From NCBI RefSeq assembly GCF_000718085.1, contig NZ_JOEC01000002.1, positions 1,054,001-1,118,000 of the forward strand: DNA of 64,000 nt, read 5' to 3'. Within the stretch, counting starts at the first letter, position 1; every line of letters begins with the position of its first letter. The position numbers and the translations under genes are program-made. The DNA is from Mycetocola saprophilus. Lineage in GTDB: Bacteria > Actinomycetota > Actinomycetes > Actinomycetales > Microbacteriaceae. Under the pieces are notes generated by a model. It ran no database searches and was not told the DNA's origin. It worked only from the letters and a program-made list of their open reading frames with translations. Positions 8,729 to 16,983 of the stretch are shown piece by piece.

Positions 8729-10068
8729 CGTTCGTCCTTCCGTTCGAACCGTAGGCGGGCGATGCCGGCGATCAGAATGCCGGTGCCGATTGCGAGGAGT
8801 GCGAGCATCATGCGGGTTGGGTCCAGTGCGCCACCGGTCTGTGAGAGACCTCCGGCAGCACCCGGCGCGGGAGTAAGTGTGTCCTCGGGGGCCGCGGGTT
8901 CGGTGCCGGGCACGTGGGTTCCGGGTTCGCCGGGCACCTCGATCGTGTTGCCATCGGGGTCGGAGACACGCAGAACCACCCGACTGGTTGCGGAGGGAGG
9001 CACGGCTCGGTCGGGTGCGGTCGGCATGGTGACGGTCATACGGTACCAGCGGGTATCCCCGGAGGGAACATCGGAGAGGGTCCGCTGGACCCCGTCGAGA
9101 ACCAACTGACCCGTCGTGGTCACGATGCGCGAACCCTGCGGACACACGGTGCCCTGCCAACGCTCCGCACACTCGCTAATCCCCGCCACGAGTCCCAGTC
9201 GGCTCTCGCCCGAGGCCGTCATCGAAACCGTGAGTGCTCCGGTGGAGCGTGATTGCACTCCCAGATCCCAGTTCACGGGTTCTCCCGGGGTGAGGTTGGC
9301 CATCCGATACGAATCGGCCACCGAAACCAGCGTGAACGTGCGCGCGGTGAGGGTCTGCTCGGTTGCACTTTCGGCATGCGCGGGTGGTGCCGGCACCAGT
9401 AATGAACCGCCGAGGAAAACGCCAATCGCCAGCGCGGCGGTGCCCGTGCCCGCGCGCGAGCCAATACCGACACCGTGACGCCCGCGGCGCCGGGCGGGCG
9501 GGGGCTTACGCGGCCAGAACGCCCAGGTCACCAGGGCCGAGAGTGCGACCGTCAGACAGCCCAGGACCCACGGATTGCCGAACCACACAATGACGTGTGC
9601 CAGGCCCGGCATCGACCCGAGCACGATGCGGGCGTGCAGGATCGTATACGGTGCCGGATCCGCGGTCGCGTTGGCATCGCCACGCATCGTGATCGTGCGC
9701 GCCTCGGCATCGGGACCGGGGATGATCGAGGTGACGCGGTGGGTGATTGGCAGTTGGCCCGGACGATCCACTGTCGCCACATCGCCCACCTTCAGCTCGG
9801 CGGCCGGAACCTCGCGTACCAGGGCCACCGATCCCGCGGGAATCGTCGGGGCCATCGACCCGGTCTTGAACATGATCAGGGTGATGTTGAAGAAAAACGC
9901 CAGGATGACCAGCAGGATACAGATCGCTCCGGCCACCGCGGCCAGATTGAGCAGGAGATTACCCAGGCGCGAACTCAGCCGCTTCGCCGGTGGACGATGC
10001 GTGGTGGCGCGAGTGGCGCGAGTGGCGCGAGTGGCGCGAGTGGGGGGAGGCGGGGTGAGGGTACTCAT
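8725..10068 (-). CDS. SipW-like signal peptidase fused to a sortase-type surface domain
   Basis: 447 residues. Residues 1-30 are basic with four TRA repeats. A membrane segment (40-65) precedes the S26B peptidase domain with TGSMAPTIPAG (Ser71), ITHRV (His110) and RGDANATAD (Asp131), the Ser/His/Asp set of ER/SipW-type peptidases. A second membrane segment lies at 163-185. Then comes what looks like an internal signal peptide (about 195-232, ending PPAHA-ES), an extracytoplasmic beta-rich domain (235-400), a sorting motif LSQTG (408-412), a hydrophobic segment and the basic tail RFERKDER. The second half looks like an independent cell-wall-anchored protein joined to the peptidase. It is flanked by its probable substrates. 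ATG 10068 chosen because upstream sequence belongs to the neighbouring gene. Confidence 0.85.
   Translation of the reverse strand: MSTLTPPPPTRATRATRATRATTHRPPAKRLSSRLGNLLLNLAAVAGAICILLVILAFFFNITLIMFKTGSMAPTIPAGSVALVREVPAAELKVGDVATVDRPGQLPITHRVTSIIPGPDAEARTITMRGDANATADPAPYTILHARIVLGSMPGLAHVIVWFGNPWVLGCLTVALSALVTWAFWPRKPPPARRRGRHGVGIGSRAGTGTAALAIGVFLGGSLLVPAPPAHAESATEQTLTARTFTLVSVADSYRMANLTPGEPVNWDLGVQSRSTGALTVSMTASGESRLGLVAGISECAERWQGTVCPQGSRIVTTTGQLVLDGVQRTLSDVPSGDTRWYRMTVTMPTAPDRAVPPSATSRVVLRVSDPDGNTIEVPGEPGTHVPGTEPAAPEDTLTPAPGAAGGLSQTGGALDPTRMMLALLAIGTGILIAGIARLRFERKDER
10004..10039. repeat. Four tandem 9-bp units inside the peptidase gene
   Basis: GTGGCGCGA occurs four times in a row with a partial fifth. 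On the coding (minus) strand it encodes TRATRATRATRA in the cytoplasmic N-terminus, so unit number can change without breaking the frame. This is a possible slipped-strand length polymorphism. Confidence 0.9.
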
Positions 10069-10072
10069 CACG

Positions 10073-10693
10073 TTATCCGGTGGTACCGTTGATGCCCCAC
10101 ACCGCATTGAGCGTGGCGCCCTGTGCGGCGTTGGGGGCGTTCGAGGGGAGGGTGATGGCGAAGCAGTAGGTGACCGTCTGTGTTCCGGCACCGGCGATGG
10201 CAAACTGCTCGGAACCGCCGACGGTGGGTGCGCTGCCGGCCGGGACCACGACGGTGCCACCGGAGATTCCCGCGGACGTGCAGTTTGCCGGCGCGGCCAC
10301 CCGCGACACCTGGTACGTGAGGTAGGCCCCGAGACCGGTGTTGTTGGTGCCCGAGGCGATGGGGGTCAGTGTGCCGCCGGCGCTCCCAGGCGCGGTTTTG
10401 ACACTGAAGGGTGCGTAGACGGTCTGCCCCGGCATCATGGCTCCGGCCGTGGGCACGAAGGTTAACGTGGCGCCGCTCCCCGTGGGATGGGAGGTGAAGT
10501 TGGTGCCGTCTGTGCTGCCGATGATGTCGAACGTACCGGCCTTGAAGGTCGCCTGGACCACCTCCTGGTCGGTCCAGGCAGCGAGGGTTAGGGTTCCACC
10601 CACGCCGAGGACGAGTCCGCCCGCGAGCAGCGCTCGCAGCCGAATCCAGGAGGATCCGGCTGCGGCGCGTGAGTGCCGAGTGTGTCGGCCCAT
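10073..10693 (-). CDS. Alternate-signal exported protein B
   Basis: 206 residues. Basic N-terminus (MGRHTRHSRAA), hydrophobic core (LRALLAGGLVLGVGGTLTLA) and the class motif AAWTDQEVVQATF followed by KAGTFDIIGS. This matches the actinobacterial alternate-signal exported family that travels with SipW-like peptidases. The mature region is rich in Thr, Ser, Gly and Ala and holds two Cys (ANCTS and TYCFA), consistent with a secreted beta-sandwich protein. ATG 10693 lies 11 bases after the upstream stop and its own stop is four bases before the peptidase start, so this is one operon. It is a clear paralogue of the gene at 10705-11370, and is probably a substrate of the adjacent peptidase. Confidence 0.85.
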   Translation of the reverse strand: MGRHTRHSRAAAGSSWIRLRALLAGGLVLGVGGTLTLAAWTDQEVVQATFKAGTFDIIGSTDGTNFTSHPTGSGATLTFVPTAGAMMPGQTVYAPFSVKTAPGSAGGTLTPIASGTNNTGLGAYLTYQVSRVAAPANCTSAGISGGTVVVPAGSAPTVGGSEQFAIAGAGTQTVTYCFAITLPSNAPNAAQGATLNAVWGINGTTG

Positions 10694-10704
10694 CAGAAAA
10701 CCGA

Positions 10705-11370
10705 CTACAGCGAGGTCGCGGTGATCTGCCAGGTCGCCGTGGTTGTGCCGCCCTGGACCAAGCCCGGAGCCGCGGTCACCACGAAGCACAGCAGTCGAGA
10801 GCCACCCGCGGTGGACGCATCGGCACCCTTGGTGAGGGTGATATCCGTAGCGCCGGAGACCGAGGTGAGGTTGGTTCCCGTGGCGATCGGGGTCTGGCTG
10901 GTCACGCCGGCGGCGTTACAGGTGGCGGTCGGTGCCAGGTTGTAAACGCTGTAGGTCAGGTTGGCGGCGTTGGCCGCCCCCGAAACCGAGTCGGTGGCAC
11001 TCGCGTTGGCGATCCGTGCCGACGCATCGGTGGTGGTCCCTGCGGCCAGACGCACGAAGTAGGGCGCATAGGTTACGTTCCCCGGCGACAGGTTTGACGC
11101 CAGTGGAGCGGTGAACGCCAGGGTGGGAGCGGCCCCCGCGGTCGCGTGGCTTGCGTAGGTGCCGCCGGCGGTCAGCGATCCCTCAAGATCGAATTTACCG
11201 GACCCAAAGATTCCCTGGACAAATTCGGAATCGTTCCAGGCGGCCAGGGTGACGGCGGCGCCGATACCCAGGACGAGTCCTCCGGCCAGGACCGCGCGCA
11301 CGGCCTTGCGCTTGGAGGTGCGGGAGACCGCGGCGGTTTCAGCCGGCGTGGTCGAAGATGACTCGGTCAT
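10705..11370 (-). CDS. Alternate-signal exported protein A
   Basis: 221 residues. The basic segment SRTSKRKAVRA precedes a hydrophobic core (VLAGGLVLGIGAAVTLA) and the signal motif AAWNDSEFVQGIF, followed by GSGKFDLEGS. The mature part is Thr/Ala/Ser-rich with a Cys pair (ATCNA and LLCFV) placed as in protein B, and the two share the ending pattern of an ATW(Q)I strand. First gene of the four-gene operon; GAAGGAAC lies before ATG 11370. Probable role: secreted or surface subunit processed by the SipW-like enzyme two genes on. Role inferred from family and position only. Confidence 0.85.
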   Translation of the reverse strand: MTESSSTTPAETAAVSRTSKRKAVRAVLAGGLVLGIGAAVTLAAWNDSEFVQGIFGSGKFDLEGSLTAGGTYASHATAGAAPTLAFTAPLASNLSPGNVTYAPYFVRLAAGTTTDASARIANASATDSVSGAANAANLTYSVYNLAPTATCNAAGVTSQTPIATGTNLTSVSGATDITLTKGADASTAGGSRLLCFVVTAAPGLVQGGTTTATWQITATSL

Positions 11371-11483
11371 GGTGAGTTCCTTCGTTGAGCTATTGAGGTG
11401 GAGGCGCAGAACAGCTGCACCTCACCCCAGGCTAAAAAGGGTCTCGCCGATAGACCAGCCCCGGTTCAGGGGACATCGCGACA

Positions 11484-11510
11484 GAAAAAATGCCCCCGTT
11501 TTAGGGGGCC
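11484..11510 (-). terminator. Rho-independent terminator after the phosphotransferase gene
   Basis: Minus-strand stem GCCCCC/GGGGGC (11492-11509) with a six-base loop, followed on the minus strand by six T (11485-11490). It begins seven bases after the stop codon of the APH-fold gene. Confidence 0.85.
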
Positions 11511-11516
11511 GACCTG

Positions 11517-12416
11517 CTAGAAAAGTCCACGTTCCTCGGTCAGGAGTTGGTCCAGGGTATGCCGGGCAATGCCCACCAGATCCGCGTTATCCGGGGCCGC
11601 GGAGAGGATCGCCACGGCCATCAGCAGGGCCCATCCCTGGGCGCGTTCGAGCAGCGGTTCGTCCAGGTCGTAGCTGGGTTCAAAGGTCTCAAAAAAGACC
11701 GCGCGGTCTTCCTTATTCAGGGTCAACCAGGCGGTGGCCACATCGGTGGCGGGGTCGCCGGCGGTGAGGTCGCCGAAGTCGATGACCCCGGTCAGTGCCC
11801 CGTCCAGGGCGATCAGATTGCCGGGGTGAAGGTCGCCGTGCAGCCAGAGTGCCGGACCGTTCCAGACCGGGGCCCGCAGCGCCTGCTCCCAGATTTCGAG
11901 CAGCTCGGGCGCCTGGGGGATGTGATCCTCCATCAGGTGGCGGCGCACATCGTGGTCGCGGTTTTGCAGCGGGACCCCGCGATAGGCGTTGGCGGGGGCG
12001 CTGGCCGGGGCCGCACGCTGGAAATCGGCCACAAAACGGGCGAGATCGGCCGCTACCTGGGCGCGTTCACCCACCGGCAGCGAGGCCACGGTTTCGCCCT
12101 CGATCCACGGCACGATCGACCACGGCCGGGGGAACTCCGCACAGGCCTTGCCGGCGAGCAGTGCCACCGGCGTCTGGGTGGCCACACCCTCGCTCAGCAC
12201 GGGCAGCCAGCGCTGTTCGATCTCGATCAGATCCGCCGCGTGTGCCCGCCGGGGCAGGCGGACGGCGTGTGCCGGTCCCACCCGATACATGACCGCGTCA
12301 AACCCCTCGCCCGAAACCACCGGCGCATGGTGTGCCAGTGCGGGTGCGCCGGATCGCAGCAGCTCCGAGACCAGGGCCTCGTCGATGCGGATATCGGCGG
12401 CGGGAAGGTGGGTCAT
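11517..12416 (-). CDS. Aminoglycoside phosphotransferase (APH) family protein
   Basis: 299 residues of the APH/choline-kinase fold. The catalytic loop is LHGDLHPGNLI and the metal-binding segment is VIDFGDLTAGDPATDVA, both intact. The N-lobe carries VSGEGFDAVMYRVG and the basic strand AVRLPRR. Family members phosphorylate small hydroxyl substrates, some of them antibiotics. This one belongs to the broad uncharacterised actinobacterial group, so a resistance role is not supported by sequence alone. Monocistronic: about 100 bases separate it from efeB and it has its own terminator. Confidence 0.88.
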   Translation of the reverse strand: MTHLPAADIRIDEALVSELLRSGAPALAHHAPVVSGEGFDAVMYRVGPAHAVRLPRRAHAADLIEIEQRWLPVLSEGVATQTPVALLAGKACAEFPRPWSIVPWIEGETVASLPVGERAQVAADLARFVADFQRAAPASAPANAYRGVPLQNRDHDVRRHLMEDHIPQAPELLEIWEQALRAPVWNGPALWLHGDLHPGNLIALDGALTGVIDFGDLTAGDPATDVATAWLTLNKEDRAVFFETFEPSYDLDEPLLERAQGWALLMAVAILSAAPDNADLVGIARHTLDQLLTEERGLF

Positions 12417-12518
12417 GAGGCGTGCGCGTGCGTTCCTTTTCGGGGTAGGAATAAAGGGCAGAAGTTTTTAGAATACGCCAGTGAGGGGCAACACGCCTCA
12501 TCGACGCAGGGTTTTGCC

Positions 12519-13844
12519 CTATCCAAAAATGCCCGCCCCGATGTGCTCGCCGGGCTTCGCCCCCGGTGGCACCGCAAAAATCGCGGATCCAACATGACGA
12601 ATGTACTCATTAAGTAAATCTGAGTGGCCGAGCTGCTTTTGGATCGGGATAAACGCGGTACGCGGGTCGGCCTGGAACGCCAGGAAAAACAGGCCCGCGT
12701 TGAGCCGCCCCAGCTGGTCGTTGCCATCGACAAAGTTGTAGCCGCGACGCAGCAGGCGTGCGCCGTGGTTGTGGTCGGGATGAGCCAGGGCCACGTGGGA
12801 GTCCATCGCGAGCTTGCGCCCATCGGGGCCCGCATGATGGAACCTGACCGGGGTGAACTCATCGCCGCCGGAGAGCGGTGCCCCGGTGCCCTTGGCCCGG
12901 CCCATGACGTGCTCCTGCTCGTCGAGGCTCGTGCGGTCCCAGGTTTCGATGATCATCCGGATCTTACGGGCAACCAGGATGCTGCCGCCGGTGAGCCAGG
13001 AGTTGCCACCGACCCAGACGTCCTTATTGACCACATCGGTCTCCTCGGCGGTGATGTTGGCGGTGCCATCCTTGAATCCGAACAGATTGCGTTCGGTGAC
13101 CTGCGCCTTCGAGGTGGAGGAGGTGCGTCCAAAGCCCAGCTGGGACCAGCGGATCGAGGCGCGCCCAAACGCGATCCGGGACAGATTGCGGATCGCGTGC
13201 ACGGCGACCTGCGGATCGTTGGCGCAGGCCTGAATGCACAGGTCCCCGCCGCTGGAGGCCTCCTCCAGGGCGTCGCCGGCGAAGGTGGGGAGGTCCACCA
13301 GCTCGGCGGGTCTCCGCGAGGCCAGGCCAAAGCGGTCGTTGCCGTGGGCGTCGGTGAAGACGCCGGGTCCGAAGCCGAAGGTCAGGGTCAGCCCGCTCGC
13401 CGGCAGGCCCTGGGCTTCTCCGGTGTCATCGGGCGGGGCCAGGGCGGGCCCGCCCACGGCGCCGGTCTCGGAGACGTCGAGCCCGCGAGTGAGCCGGTCG
13501 GCGGCGGCCGTCCAATCCTCCAGCAGCGCGATCAGATCGGCCCGGGTGGTTCCCGGGGTGATGTCATAGGCGGCGAAGTGCAGCCGATCCTGGGTGGGAG
13601 TGACGATGCCCGACTGATGCTCGCCATAAAACGGATACTGCGTGGTGGTGTCGGCGGCGGCCACCGCGGTGGCGGTGATCGCGCCGCCGGCACCACCGAG
13701 CGCGAGCCCGCCCAGGGCGGCCCCGGCGAGGCCCAGAAGGCCTCGCCGGCTGACCTCGGACGTGGGTGCAGCGATTTCCGAGGGAGTCTCGGTGGGGGAT
13801 GCCGTCACGGATGTGTCGGCGGGTTCGCGCTCGGTGCCGGTCAC
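12519..13844 (-). CDS. efeB: Dyp-type heme peroxidase / deferrochelatase EfeB
   Basis: 441 residues. A twin-arginine signal (SRRGLLGLAGAALGG) marks Tat export of the folded heme protein. The Dyp motif is seen in GFKDGTANI, and the C-terminal half has HPDHNHGARLLRRGYNF, where the proximal heme histidine is expected. EfeB oxidises ferrous iron or draws iron from heme outside the cell and works with EfeO and EfeU. The start overlaps the efeO stop (ATGA), placing it last in efeU-efeO-efeB. TatB is encoded elsewhere in this window. Confidence 0.93.
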   Translation of the reverse strand: MTGTEREPADTSVTASPTETPSEIAAPTSEVSRRGLLGLAGAALGGLALGGAGGAITATAVAAADTTTQYPFYGEHQSGIVTPTQDRLHFAAYDITPGTTRADLIALLEDWTAAADRLTRGLDVSETGAVGGPALAPPDDTGEAQGLPASGLTLTFGFGPGVFTDAHGNDRFGLASRRPAELVDLPTFAGDALEEASSGGDLCIQACANDPQVAVHAIRNLSRIAFGRASIRWSQLGFGRTSSTSKAQVTERNLFGFKDGTANITAEETDVVNKDVWVGGNSWLTGGSILVARKIRMIIETWDRTSLDEQEHVMGRAKGTGAPLSGGDEFTPVRFHHAGPDGRKLAMDSHVALAHPDHNHGARLLRRGYNFVDGNDQLGRLNAGLFFLAFQADPRTAFIPIQKQLGHSDLLNEYIRHVGSAIFAVPPGAKPGEHIGAGIFG

Positions 13845-15037
13845 TTCGAGGAAACCCCGAGGACCGTGTGGGTGAGCTTGGACAGCGGCTCGGAGAGCGC
13901 GTTGATCGCGTCGGAGAGCTCCTTGACCTGATCGGTGGTCAGGGTGTTGTAGGCCACAAAGCCCGTATCGAGCGACCCGTAGGTTGCCAGCATCTTGTTG
14001 AGCGCGTCGAGCTTGGCGTCGATCGACTCGACCAGCTTGGCACCGTCGGCCCCCGAGGCCTTGGCGATGTCGCGCACGTTGCCGTAGGCGACCGCCGCGC
14101 CCTCGACGTTGGCCTGGAAGTCATACAGGTCGGTGTGCGAGAACTCGTCCTCCTCGCCGGTGATCTTCGAGGTGGCCACCTCATCGAGTAGGCCGATGGC
14201 GCCGTTGGAGATGTCGTCCAGGCTCACGGTGAACTTGGGCTCGTGGACCAGGTCGTAGAGCTTCTGGATGTTCTGCTCCAGCCCGTCGGCGAGCTCGGCG
14301 CGTCCGGCCGGGTCGCTCGGGGTGAAGCCCGCCGGTGCCCACAGGTCCTTCTCGATCCGGTGGAAGCCGATGAAGGGCACGCCGTCCTCGCTCGCGTCAC
14401 CCTCGCGGATGTCGATCTTGGGGTCGAGGTCGCCGAAGGCCTCGGCGGTGGGCTCGATCCGCTCGTAGTTCACGCGGGCCGGACCAAACAGCGCCCGCGC
14501 CTTCTCGTCGTCGCCGCTGCGGTAGGCCTCGGTGAACTCCTTGACCGCGGGGACCAGGGCCGCGGTGCGGTCCTTGATGTACCCGATGTAGTTGGTCACG
14601 GCGGTGTCGATCTGCTGCTGCTTGCTGGCGTCCACCTTGGCGGACTTGCCGGTCACGGTGAACTTGGTGGTGCCCACGCCCTCGCCGACCATGCCGGTCT
14701 TGCACTCGGTGTAGTAGGTGCCGGGCTCCAGGTGGGTGACATAGTCGACGCTCTGACCCGGGGTGATGTTCTCCTTCTCGCCCACGATGCGCAGCTTATC
14801 GGCGGCCAGGATCTCGAACTCGTTGACCTGGGAACCGGTGTTCTTGGCGGAGAACTTGACCGTTCCGGCCTGCGCGGTATTGGCCGAAACCACACACGTG
14901 GTGTCGGTAATCTCCACGGTGAGCGCCTCGCCCGAGGTCGGGTTATTGGGCACGCAACCGGCCAGGGCGAGCACCAGCAGGGCCGCTCCGGAGGTCAGGC
15001 CGACGAGGCGGGCGGGGCGGATGGTGGACACGCTCAT
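13841..15037 (-). CDS. efeO: Iron-binding lipoprotein EfeO (cupredoxin plus M75 domain)
   Basis: 398 residues. The signal peptide ends in LALAGC, a lipobox. Residues about 35-130 form a cupredoxin-like domain (FEILAADKLRIVGEKENITPG, then a Cys in TYYTECKTGM). The rest is the M75/imelysin-like domain with the conserved HxxE motif in GFHRIEKDLW. EfeO is the extracytoplasmic ferrous/ferric-iron binding part of the EfeUOB importer. It overlaps efeU and efeB by four bases on each side, so all three are translationally coupled. Full-length for the two-domain type. Confidence 0.93.
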   Translation of the reverse strand: MSVSTIRPARLVGLTSGAALLVLALAGCVPNNPTSGEALTVEITDTTCVVSANTAQAGTVKFSAKNTGSQVNEFEILAADKLRIVGEKENITPGQSVDYVTHLEPGTYYTECKTGMVGEGVGTTKFTVTGKSAKVDASKQQQIDTAVTNYIGYIKDRTAALVPAVKEFTEAYRSGDDEKARALFGPARVNYERIEPTAEAFGDLDPKIDIREGDASEDGVPFIGFHRIEKDLWAPAGFTPSDPAGRAELADGLEQNIQKLYDLVHEPKFTVSLDDISNGAIGLLDEVATSKITGEEDEFSHTDLYDFQANVEGAAVAYGNVRDIAKASGADGAKLVESIDAKLDALNKMLATYGSLDTGFVAYNTLTTDQVKELSDAINALSEPLSKLTHTVLGVSSK

Positions 15038-16023
15038 GCGGTTTCTCCAAGCGGGGTGGTGGGAACGGGGGTGGGAGCCGGGCGTCGCTTCGAACGCACC
15101 AGCCGGGTGAAAAGAATCAGGGTGACGACGAGGTAGAGGATCCAGGCGATCACCTGCAGGGGAGTGGGGATCGGGGTGAACCCGAAGATGCCGCCGAGGA
15201 CCGAACCGAGCGGGCCAGTGGGCGGGATCACGCCGCTGATGTCATAGAGCGGGGCACCCCAGCCGGGCAGCGCGCCGGCCTCCTGCAGGTCGCCGATGCC
15301 ATAGGCGAGTACCCCCGCGGCGACCACGATCAGGGCGTAACCGGTCCAGGTGAAAAAGCGCGAGAGGTTGATGCGCAGCAGGCCGCGGTAGATCAGGATC
15401 TCGATCACCACGGCTGTCAGGATCCCCAGCAGCACCCCGGTGAACGCGCCCCAGGCCGATCCCGAGGTGGCAGCGGTGCTGGGTCCCACGGTGGACCAGA
15501 CAAACAGGGCGGTTTCGATGCCCTCGCGGCCGACGCTGAGGAAGGCGAGTAGGACGATGCCCCAGCCCGCGCCCTGGGCGGCCTTATCGATGCCCGAGCG
15601 CAGGTTGCCGGCGAGCTCGGCGGCGGTGCGGCCCATCCAGAACACCATCCAGGTCACGAAGCCGACGGCCACGATGGACAGTCCGCCGCCGAGGATTTCC
15701 TGGGCCTGGAAGCTCAGCCCATAGGGGCCCCAGGTGAGGATCGCGCCCACGCCCAGGGCGAGGACAATCGCTATCCCCACCCCAAACCAGACGCGGCCCA
15801 GGAGGTCGCGACGGTCGATTTTGACCAGGTAGGCGATGAGAATGCCGACGATGAGGGCGGCTTCAAGCCCCTCACGCAGACCGATGAGGTAGTTAGCAAA
15901 CAACGTGTTAATCAATTCACGAAGGGCGGTCGAACGCGCCGGGGCGCGGATCCGAGGGCCGGAACGAGTGGGAATTACGGTCGCTCGTGGCGTCAACGGG
16001 TGCCGTGAAATGAAGGCTAGCAT
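15034..16023 (-). CDS. efeU: High-affinity iron permease EfeU (FTR1 family)
   Basis: The frame gives 329 residues with seven hydrophobic segments. The two FTR1 iron-binding motifs are present: REGLE in YLIGLREGLEAALIVG and REGIE in GREGIETALFV. FTR1 proteins usually start only 8-13 residues before the first motif. The first 36 codons from ATG 16023 (polar, Pro/Arg-rich) are therefore doubtful; in-frame TTG codons at 15915 and 15903 are better fits. The ATG at 16021-16023 also lies inside an IdeR/DtxR-like box that would overlap the promoter. The product takes iron across the membrane with EfeO and EfeB; first gene of efeUOB. Confidence 0.9.
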   Translation of the reverse strand: MLAFISRHPLTPRATVIPTRSGPRIRAPARSTALRELINTLFANYLIGLREGLEAALIVGILIAYLVKIDRRDLLGRVWFGVGIAIVLALGVGAILTWGPYGLSFQAQEILGGGLSIVAVGFVTWMVFWMGRTAAELAGNLRSGIDKAAQGAGWGIVLLAFLSVGREGIETALFVWSTVGPSTAATSGSAWGAFTGVLLGILTAVVIEILIYRGLLRINLSRFFTWTGYALIVVAAGVLAYGIGDLQEAGALPGWGAPLYDISGVIPPTGPLGSVLGGIFGFTPIPTPLQVIAWILYLVVTLILFTRLVRSKRRPAPTPVPTTPLGETA

Positions 16024-16030
16024 GCCCTAA
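16012..16030 (-). promoter_or_regulatory. Candidate DtxR/IdeR-type iron box upstream of efeU
   Basis: The minus strand reads TTAGGGCATGCTAGCCTTC. It agrees with the 19-base IdeR/DtxR consensus (TTAGGTTAGSCTAACCTAA) at 13 positions, including the outer TTAGG and the CTA-CCT half. A TATTTA hexamer (16033-16028) overlaps its edge and could be the -10 box. Iron-loaded repressor binding here would block efeUOB. Match strength is moderate. Confidence 0.5.
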
Positions 16031-16104
16031 ATAGACACGGAAGAGCGGAGTCCGAGATCGGCGCCCGGCGCGCCTCTCAGGGAAGGGCGGAGTAGACTAG
16101 CCGG

Positions 16105-16620
16105 GTGAGTAGTCCTGTCGATTTCCCCCAGCCCTCTCGGAGCACTCCGAGTGGACCCGTGGTGACGACGCCCGCCTCCGTCGTGGGCCCGGCCGAAACC
16201 GAGCCGAGGACCTCACGCATCCCGAGTATGGTGCTGGGACTCCTGCTGGGGGCGCTGATGGGCGCGATCGGGACGGTTGCCCATCCCAATACGCTGAGTA
16301 TCGCCGGCGTGGAGATCCCCTACGGACTCCTGCTGGGCCTCCTGGCCTCGCTCGCCCTGATGATGGGCATGCGCCTGCTCTATCCCGGCCGCGGGGCCGT
16401 GATCGCCACCGGCATCGGCTTGGTTGGCATGATCGCGCTGTTTACCCTGCCGGGCCCCGGCGGTGCGGTGCTGATCGACCAGTCGCTCTACTCGCTCGTG
16501 TGGACCCTGGGTCCCGTGCTGATCGCCACGATCGTGATCGCCTGGCCGCGTTTCACCGCTCCCGTGCGTCGGATCCCCGAGCAACCCGGGGTGCCCGGTA
16601 ACGCCGAGCACCGCGACTAA
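16105..16620 (+). CDS. Small multi-spanning membrane protein, unknown function
   Basis: 171 residues: a Pro/Ser/Thr-rich cytoplasmic-type N-terminus of about 40 residues, then four hydrophobic segments (near 42-58, 70-92, 97-115 and 125-148) and a short polar tail. It sits directly before the ferredoxin gene with a 40-base gap, a position often held by a conserved membrane protein in Microbacteriaceae, possibly DUF6113. GTG 16105 is preceded by TAGACT at exactly six bases, suggesting a leaderless start. Confidence 0.75.
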   Translation: MSSPVDFPQPSRSTPSGPVVTTPASVVGPAETEPRTSRIPSMVLGLLLGALMGAIGTVAHPNTLSIAGVEIPYGLLLGLLASLALMMGMRLLYPGRGAVIATGIGLVGMIALFTLPGPGGAVLIDQSLYSLVWTLGPVLIATIVIAWPRFTAPVRRIPEQPGVPGNAEHRD

Positions 16621-16660
16621 AACCTTTTCTATTCGTTTGTTCTGAAGGGACCGTTTCACC

Positions 16661-16981
16661 GTGACCTACGTCATTGCCCTGCCCTGTGTGGATGTTAAAG
16701 ACCGCGCCTGCATCGATGAATGCCCCGTCGACTGCATCTACGAGGGCGAACGGTCGCTGTACATCCACCCCGACGAGTGCGTGGACTGCGGTGCCTGTGA
16801 GCCGGTCTGCCCGGTTGAGGCCATCTACTACGAAGATGACCTGCCGGATGAGTGGGCCGACTACTACAAGGCCAACGTCGAGTTCTTCTCGGAGATTGGT
16901 TCCCCGGGCGGCGCGGCCAAGCTGGGCGTGCTGGACTTTGATCACCCGGTGATCTCCGCCCTGCCCCCGCAGGCGGGCTAA
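16661..16981 (+). CDS. fdxA: 7Fe ferredoxin (3Fe-4S/4Fe-4S)
   Basis: 106 residues. N-terminal cysteines in [19 protein letters not shown] and the second cluster motif [15 protein letters not shown] are those of the actinobacterial seven-iron ferredoxins, with the usual acidic C-terminal extension ([14 protein letters not shown]). It serves as a low-potential electron carrier in the cytoplasm. Start GTG 16661 follows GAAGGGACC. dapC begins three bases after its stop, so the two are co-transcribed, a conserved actinobacterial pairing. Confidence 0.95.
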   Translation: MTYVIALPCVDVKDRACIDECPVDCIYEGERSLYIHPDECVDCGACEPVCPVEAIYYEDDLPDEWADYYKANVEFFSEIGSPGGAAKLGVLDFDHPVISALPPQAG

Positions 16982-16983
16982 CG

